Shown piece by piece: positions 59,557 to 64,000 of a DNA stretch of 64,000 nucleotides. The translations under genes and the position numbers were made by a program. The stretch is taken from positions 1,488,001 through 1,552,000 of the forward strand of contig NZ_LIVQ01000001.1 in assembly GCF_001905445.1 (NCBI RefSeq), read 5' to 3'. How positions within the stretch are numbered: the stretch's first letter is position 1; every line of letters begins with the position of its first letter. The notes under the pieces were generated by a model. It saw nothing but the letters and a program-made list of their open reading frames with translations, was not told where the DNA came from and did not search any database. This DNA is from Streptomyces sp. CB00455. GTDB lineage: Bacteria; Actinomycetota; Actinomycetes; Streptomycetales; Streptomycetaceae.

Positions 59557-59896
59557 GCAGAGGATCGTAAGCGTTCGATATGGAGCTGACGAAACCCCCA
59601 CCCCTTCACCACGCAATCCCGCCGCAATTCCTCCCCGAGTGCACACGGACCTCGCCCCGGCCACCCTCCGGTCCCGTCCCCGCCCTGCCCCGGCCGGCGC
59701 CGCTCCCGTCCCCGGTCGACTGCTCTCCCGTCCCCGGCCGCTCCCCGTCGGCTCCCCGTCCGCGCCCGTCTGCCCCGCAAGAGGCCACACTGGTGACCGC
59801 CCGTGTGTAGCTTGGGCCGTGGTCTGAGACCCTTTTATGCCAGAGCATGCAATGAGGCTGGGAACCAGCGAGCCGCTGACAGCCGGAAGGACGGCC
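59557..59896. other. divergent control region between the KimA-like permease and TrkA genes
   Basis: About 340 bp without a gene. The stretch 59640-59770 is strongly C/T-rich on the plus strand with repeated CCCGTCCCCG-like units. I looked for a ydaO-type c-di-AMP riboswitch, which controls K+ genes in many bacteria, and saw no match. Confidence 0.55.
59564..59569 (-). promoter_or_regulatory. candidate -10 box for the leaderless permease gene
   Basis: Read on the minus strand, TACGAT lies 7 nt upstream of the GTG at 59556 and fits TANNNT. No Shine-Dalgarno sequence precedes the start. Confidence 0.4.
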
Positions 59897-60565
59897 GTGC
59901 ACATCGTCATCATGGGCTGCGGAAGAGTGGGCTCCGCCCTCGCGCAGACCCTGGAACAGCAGGGGCATACGGTCGCCGTCGTCGACCAGGACCCCACCGC
60001 ATTCCGCCGGCTGGGAGCCGGATTCGGCGGCCGCCGCGTCACCGGGGTCGGCTTCGACCAGGACACCCTGCGGGAGGCGGGCATCGAGGACGCGGGCGCC
60101 TTCGCCGCCGTCAGCAGCGGTGACAATTCCAACATCATCGCCGCCCGGGTGGCGCGCGAGATGTTCGGAGTCGAGAACGTCGCCGCCCGCATCTACGATC
60201 CCAAGCGCGCCGAGGTCTACCAGCGCCTCGGCATTCCCACCGTCGCCACCGTGCGGTGGACCGCCGACCAGATGCTGCGCCGGCTGCTGCCCTCGGGCGC
60301 GGAGCCGCTGTGGCGCGACCCGAGCGGCGGCGTGCAGCTCGCCGAGGTGCACACCTCCGCCGCGTGGGTCGGGCACAAGGTCAGCAAGCTCCAGGACGAG
60401 ACGGGCGTGCGCGTGGCCTTCCTCACCCGCTTGGGCGAGGCCATGCTGCCGACGTCGGCGACGGTCCTCCAGGAGGGCGACCTCGTCCACGTGATGATGC
60501 GCACGGACGAGATCGACAAGGTCGAAGCGGCCTTCGCCGAGGGGCCTGAGGAGGCACACGCATGA
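59897..60565 (+). CDS. TrkA-type potassium uptake regulatory protein (CeoB-like)
   Basis: A 222-aa cytoplasmic RCK protein. An N-terminal Rossmann fold opens with IVIMGCGRVGSALA, the NAD(H)/nucleotide site, and a C-terminal TrkA_C domain spans ~135-215. The frame extends to an ATG at 59837, but GTG 59897 has AAGGA 7 nt upstream and starts right at the first strand. The stop overlaps the second TrkA gene (ATGA). The pair matches ceoB-ceoC of mycobacteria and probably gates a K+ transporter, most simply the divergent KimA-like permease. Confidence 0.9.
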   Translation: MHIVIMGCGRVGSALAQTLEQQGHTVAVVDQDPTAFRRLGAGFGGRRVTGVGFDQDTLREAGIEDAGAFAAVSSGDNSNIIAARVAREMFGVENVAARIYDPKRAEVYQRLGIPTVATVRWTADQMLRRLLPSGAEPLWRDPSGGVQLAEVHTSAAWVGHKVSKLQDETGVRVAFLTRLGEAMLPTSATVLQEGDLVHVMMRTDEIDKVEAAFAEGPEEAHA

Positions 60566-61224
60566 GGGTCGCGATCGCCGGGGCAGGCGCGGTGGGTCGC
60601 TCCATCGCGGGCGAACTGCTCGAGAACGGCCACGAGGTGCTCCTGGTCGACAAGGCCCCGACCGCCATCTCGGTGGAACGGGTTCCGCAGGCGGAGTGGC
60701 TGCTGGCCGACGCCTGCGAGATCACCTCGCTGGACGAGGCCGCGCTCCAGCGCTGCAACGTGGTCATCGCGGCGACCGGAGACGACAAGGTCAACCTCGT
60801 CGTCTCGCTGCTCGCCAAGACCGAGTACGGGGTCCCGCGCGTGGTGGCCCGCGTCAACAACCCGAAGAACGAGTGGCTCTTCAACGAGTCCTGGGGCGTC
60901 GACGTCGCGGTCTCCACGCCGCGCCTGATGTCGGCCCTGGTCGAGGAGGCCGTCAGCGTCGGCGACCTGGTGCGGCTGCTGCGCTTCAGCCACGGCGACG
61001 CCAACCTCGTCGAGCTGACCCTCCCTCCGGACTCCTCCGTCGCCGGCACCCAGATCAGCGAGATCACCTGGCCCGAGGACACCTCGCTGGTCACCATCAT
61101 CCGCGGCAACCGGGTGCTGACCCCGCACGCGGAGGAGACCCTGGAGCCCGGCGACGAGCTCCTCTTCGTGGCCGCCCAGGCCCGTGAGGAGCAGCTGGAG
61201 GTCCTCCTCCAGGCCCGCCGCTAG
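60562..61224 (+). CDS. TrkA-type potassium uptake regulatory protein (CeoC-like)
   Basis: A 220-aa RCK protein, paralogous to the preceding gene. RVAIAGAGAVGRSIA is the Rossmann Gly motif, with the ribose-binding acidic residue in LLVDKAP; a TrkA_C domain occupies the last ~80 residues. It is translationally coupled to its neighbour, so a heteromeric gating ring is likely. A strong hairpin follows at 61304. Confidence 0.9.
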   Translation: MRVAIAGAGAVGRSIAGELLENGHEVLLVDKAPTAISVERVPQAEWLLADACEITSLDEAALQRCNVVIAATGDDKVNLVVSLLAKTEYGVPRVVARVNNPKNEWLFNESWGVDVAVSTPRLMSALVEEAVSVGDLVRLLRFSHGDANLVELTLPPDSSVAGTQISEITWPEDTSLVTIIRGNRVLTPHAEETLEPGDELLFVAAQAREEQLEVLLQARR

Positions 61225-61303
61225 CTCCCTCGCCCGCCCGGCACTCCCCGCGGCGCTCCCGCCCGCCGAAGCCCCGGCACACCCTGCGGGGCGCGCGCAC
61301 GAC

Positions 61304-61341
61304 GAAGGGGGCGGGCAGCCGATCGGCTGCCCGCCCCCTTC
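61304..61341. terminator. perfect 38-bp palindrome, bidirectional terminator
   Basis: The arms 61304-61322 and 61323-61341 are exact inverted copies. It lies between the convergent TrkA and DUF3159 genes and would form a very stable hairpin from either strand. Confidence 0.88.
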
Positions 61342-61384
61342 TCGCATCCGCGCAGGCCCTCCAGGGCCGCCGGTGCCGCCGGGG

Positions 61385-62131
61385 TCAGAGACCCGGCTCC
61401 TTCGTGGCGGCCCTGGCCGCCTTCGCGGCCTTCTCGGCCGCCTCCTGCGCCTCGTACTCGGCGATCACGTCGATCGGCGGCGGCGCCTTCGCCAGGAACA
61501 CCCAGGTGAAGTACACCGCGAGCACCATCGGCGGCAGCTTCAGCGCGATCAGCACCCAGCCCAGCTGAGTGGCGTCACCCCACCAGTACAGCGGGAAGAG
61601 GATCGCGTACTTGGCGAGGAAGATCAGGCCCCAGGCCAGACTGGCCTTGGTGTACGCCTTCTTGCGGCCGGGGTTGCGGGTCCGCCAGGAGAGGTTCTCC
61701 TTGAACACCGGGCCGAGGATCACGCCCAGCAGCGGGAAGCCCACCAGGGCCGACACCGTGAAGGCCACGCCGAGCCCGACGCCGTAGATCATGCCGGGCA
61801 GGTAGAAGCCCTTCGCGCTGCCCGTGAACAGGGCGAAGGCCACGCCCACGCCGACGCCGAAGACCCCGCTGAAGGCGTGCTTGACCGTGTCCTTGCGCAG
61901 CAGCCGCACGATCACCAGCAGGACGGCCACGGCGCCCGCCGCGATGGCGGACAGCTTCACGTCCTTGTTGATCGTGTAGATCATGACGAAGAGCAGCCCC
62001 GGGAGCATCGTCTCCACGGTGCCCCGGATACCTCCGAAGGCGTCGAAGAGCGCCGCCTGCGTCACCGCCTTCTGGTCCTCGGTGGGGCCGGAGCCGGGGT
62101 CTGGGGTGGTCGGTTTGTCGAATGACGTCAC
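61385..62131 (-). CDS. DUF3159 integral membrane protein
   Basis: A 248-aa protein with about six transmembrane segments. The N-terminal QAALFDAFGGIRGTVETMLP and the central YGVGLGVAFTVSALVGFPLL fit DUF3159. The C-terminus is an Ala/Lys/Glu-rich cytoplasmic helix. Its function is unknown. GTG start with AGGAG inside the end of the OB-fold gene, which ends 3 bp upstream, so translation is coupled. Its mycobacterial counterpart sits beside the same ceoBC block. Confidence 0.87.
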   Translation of the reverse strand: MTSFDKPTTPDPGSGPTEDQKAVTQAALFDAFGGIRGTVETMLPGLLFVMIYTINKDVKLSAIAAGAVAVLLVIVRLLRKDTVKHAFSGVFGVGVGVAFALFTGSAKGFYLPGMIYGVGLGVAFTVSALVGFPLLGVILGPVFKENLSWRTRNPGRKKAYTKASLAWGLIFLAKYAILFPLYWWGDATQLGWVLIALKLPPMVLAVYFTWVFLAKAPPPIDVIAEYEAQEAAEKAAKAARAATKEPGL

Positions 62132-62134
62132 CGG

Positions 62135-62554
62135 TCAGTGCTCCTGTCCGAGCGGTCGGAGTTCGTACTTGGGGTTGAAGAGCACCCGGCGGCCGTGGGT
62201 CATGGAGATGCGCCCGGAGGCGATCATGCGGCGGCCGGGCTCGATTCCCACGATCGAGCGACGCCCGAGCCACACCACGTCCAGCGCGGCCGAGCCGTCG
62301 AAGAGTTCCGCCTCCAGGGCGGGCACCCCCGCCCGCGGCCGCAGGGTGACGGTACGCAGCGTCCCGGCCACCTTGACTATCTGGCGGTCGTCGCAGTCGC
62401 AGATCCGCAGGCACCCGGCGGCTTCTGCGTCCTCCTGCAGCTCCGCCGAGTGCAGCTCCTCCTGCGAGGTGGAAAGCCGCTCTATCATCCGGCGGAACCG
62501 GCCCGCCGGCCTGGCCGGCTTCGCGGGCTTCTCGGGACGCGGTTCAGCACTCAT
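62135..62554 (-). CDS. OB-fold nucleic-acid-binding protein
   Basis: A 139-aa protein with a basic, disordered N-terminus, then an OB-fold (~50-135: VKVAGTLRTVTLRPRAGVPALEA-like strands, then VVWLGRRSIVGIEPGRRM). It resembles the small RecG-wedge-like OB proteins of actinobacteria. Its partner and role are unknown. It is coupled to the DUF3159 gene. Confidence 0.85.
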   Translation of the reverse strand: MSAEPRPEKPAKPARPAGRFRRMIERLSTSQEELHSAELQEDAEAAGCLRICDCDDRQIVKVAGTLRTVTLRPRAGVPALEAELFDGSAALDVVWLGRRSIVGIEPGRRMIASGRISMTHGRRVLFNPKYELRPLGQEH

Positions 62555-62578
62555 ACAGGAAGCGTACCGGCGCCCCGG

Positions 62579-63265
62579 CTACCTCTCGAAGCGGTATCCC
62601 ATGCCCGGTTCGGTGATGAAGTGCCGCGGGTGCGAGGGGTCCGCCTCCAGCTTGCGGCGCAGCTGCGCCATGTAGACCCGCAGGTAGTTGGTCTCCGTGC
62701 CGTAGGACGGCCCCCAGACCTCCTGGAGCAGCTGCCGCTGGCTGACGAGCCTGCCGCCGCCTCGGACCAGGACCTCCAGCAGGTGCCACTCGGTGGGGGT
62801 CAGCCGGACATCGCGCCCCTCGCGCACGGCCTTCTTGGCGGCCAGGTCCACCGTGAAGCCCTCGGTCTCCACCACCACCTCACCGTCGGCGAAGCCGGGT
62901 GCGGGCTCCGCCCGGCGGACGGCGGCGCGCAGCCGGGCCAGCAGCTCGTCCATCCCGAAGGGCTTGGTGACGTAGTCGTCGGCGCCCGCGTCCAGCGCCT
63001 CGACCTTCTCGTCGGAGCTGTGCCGGGCGGAGAGGACCAGGATCGGCACCCGGGTCCAGCCGCGCAGGCCCTTGATCACTTCGACGCCGTCCATGTCCGG
63101 CAGCCCCAGGTCGAGGACGACCACGTCGGGGTGGCGGGCGGCCGCCATGGCCAGCGCGGCCGCTCCGTCGCAGGCCGCGTCGACCTCGTACCTGCGTGCC
63201 TTCAGATTGATCACGAGGGCTCGGACGATCTGCGGCTCGTCTTCCACCACGAGCACCCGGGTCAT
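62579..63265 (-). CDS. kdpE: OmpR-family response regulator, KdpE-like
   Basis: A 228-aa response regulator. The receiver domain (~1-120) has the acidic pocket VVEDEP, the phospho-acceptor Asp in VVLDLGLPD (~52) and the Lys in DDYVTKPF. The OmpR winged helix (~130-228) ends in the recognition region TNYLRVYMAQLRRKLE. The KdpE assignment rests on this C-terminal pattern and on the KdpD-like kinase, which it overlaps by four bases (ATGA). It probably responds to K+ limitation or turgor. No kdpABC genes are in the window. Confidence 0.87.
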   Translation of the reverse strand: MTRVLVVEDEPQIVRALVINLKARRYEVDAACDGAAALAMAAARHPDVVVLDLGLPDMDGVEVIKGLRGWTRVPILVLSARHSSDEKVEALDAGADDYVTKPFGMDELLARLRAAVRRAEPAPGFADGEVVVETEGFTVDLAAKKAVREGRDVRLTPTEWHLLEVLVRGGGRLVSQRQLLQEVWGPSYGTETNYLRVYMAQLRRKLEADPSHPRHFITEPGMGYRFER

Positions 63266-64000
63266 CGGGGTCCTGCCTTCTGTCGCATCGGGTCGGGGTA
63301 GGGATGGGGGTCGGGTTCGCGGTCGGGTTCTGGGTCGGGTTCACGGGGACGGTCCCGATCCCGGTCGCGGTCACCGTCCGGTCCGGGGTCGGCGCCGCCG
63401 CCGGGACGGCGTTGCGGGCCGGGGCCGGGGCCCAGCCCGGCAGCCGAATCCGCGGGGCCGGCCTCCTCCCCCGGGCCGGCCCCGGGAGCCTCCGCCCGGG
63501 GCACCGCGCGCAGGGTCAGCACCATGGTCAGGCCGCCGCCGGGGGTGTCCTCGGCCGCGAGCGTGCCGTCCATGGCCTCGGCGAAGCCCCGGGCGACCGC
63601 GAGCCCGAGGCCGACCCCGGCGCCGCGCGGCGCGTCCCCGTACCGCTGGAAGGGGGCGAAGATCCTGTCCTTGGCGTCGTCGGGCACCCCGGGTCCGCGG
63701 TCGACGACCCGCACCTCGACCCGGTCTCCGAGGAAACTGGCGGCCACCAGCACCCGCTCGCCGGCCGGGCTGTACTTGACGGCGTTCTCCACCACGTTGG
63801 CCACGGCCCGCTCCAGCAGCCCCGGATCCACCGACACCATCGGCAGCGTCTCGGGAACGTCCATCACCACGCTGCCCTCGGGTACGCCGCCCAGCGCCAT
63901 CGGAACGACCTCGTCGAGGTCGACCTCCCGGATCAGCGGGGTGACGGTGCCGGTCTGCAGCCGGGACATGTCCAGCAGGTTGCCCACCAGTTGGCCGAGG
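63262..64000 (-). CDS. kdpD: sensor histidine kinase, KdpD-like, 5' part beyond the window
   Basis: The last ~246 residues are visible. LVGNLLDMSRLQTG is the end of the KdpD-type dimerisation domain. The ATPase domain has the N-box ANVVENAVKYSPAG, G1 VVDRGPGVP, and G2 GAGVGLGLAVA. The final ~80 residues are an unusual Asp/Arg/Pro-rich tail (DRDRDRPREPDPEPDREP), encoded partly by a 12-bp tandem repeat at 63309-63344. The N-terminal sensor and the phospho-accepting His are outside the window, so KdpD identity is inferred from the C-terminus and the partner regulator. Confidence 0.82.
   Translation of the reverse strand, partial: LGQLVGNLLDMSRLQTGTVTPLIREVDLDEVVPMALGGVPEGSVVMDVPETLPMVSVDPGLLERAVANVVENAVKYSPAGERVLVAASFLGDRVEVRVVDRGPGVPDDAKDRIFAPFQRYGDAPRGAGVGLGLAVARGFAEAMDGTLAAEDTPGGGLTMVLTLRAVPRAEAPGAGPGEEAGPADSAAGLGPGPGPQRRPGGGADPGPDGDRDRDRDRPREPDPEPDREPDPHPYPDPMRQKAGPR
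63309..63344. repeat. three tandem copies of a 12-bp unit inside the kinase tail
   Basis: GGTCGGGTTCGC and two copies differing only in the last two or three bases. The unit keeps reading frame and encodes four-residue repeats of the acidic/proline tail, so copy number can vary without a frameshift. Confidence 0.85.

Noticed and set aside
59557..59896. ydaO/c-di-AMP riboswitch upstream of the potassium genes
   Set aside because: No conserved ydaO core could be recognised, and the permease gene appears leaderless.

Overview
The window is high-GC actinobacterial chromosome, almost certainly Streptomyces or a close relative. It has a whiJ-like cassette (XRE/DUF5753 regulator, DUF397 protein, RsbW-like ATPase) twice, an AfsR-type SARP, many GTG starts, four-base ATGA/GTGA gene overlaps, likely leaderless genes, and one in-frame TTA codon (bldA-type control). 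I saw no tRNA, rRNA or CRISPR array.

Left flank (1-17420): the tail of a ROK protein; the methylmalonyl-CoA mutase operon mutA-mutB-meaB; an L-asparaginase divergent from an Lrp/AsnC regulator; whiJ-like cassette 1; three hydrolases on the minus strand; an AfsR-like regulator; and an ECF sigma factor.

Centre (17546-49879): about 32 kb of dense anti-phage and genome-conflict genes. In order: McrC-McrB type IV restriction (minus strand); an unknown helical protein, a soluble Ser/Thr kinase, a DrmD-like SNF2 helicase and a very large DrmMI-like adenine methylase; whiJ-like cassette 2, embedded in the island; an EACC1-like adaptor overlapping a caspase-SF1 helicase fusion; a Beta-family protein (minus strand); an OLD-like ATPase overlapping a TOPRIM-like protein; and a 2312-aa DruE-like DUF1998 helicase with a C-terminal nuclease-like domain, overlapping a UvrD-type helicase with a RelE-like N-terminus. 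The island ends at transposase remnants (49899-50083). It has DISARM-like, Druantia-like, Gabija/PARIS-like and caspase-conflict parts, but is not a complete canonical copy of DISARM, Druantia, BREX/Pgl or Gabija. The two most likely undescribed systems are the caspase-helicase/EACC1 pair and the DruE-like/RelE-UvrD pair.

Right flank (50115-64000): a Sua5-type tRNA modification enzyme, beta-carbonic anhydrase, a LysE exporter, a LysR regulator with gene remnants beside it, a peptidase E-like protein and an AhpD-like protein. After these comes a conserved potassium-related block: a TrmA-like methyltransferase, a KimA-like APC permease, two TrkA/RCK proteins, DUF3159 and OB-fold proteins, and a KdpE/KdpD-type two-component pair cut by the window end.
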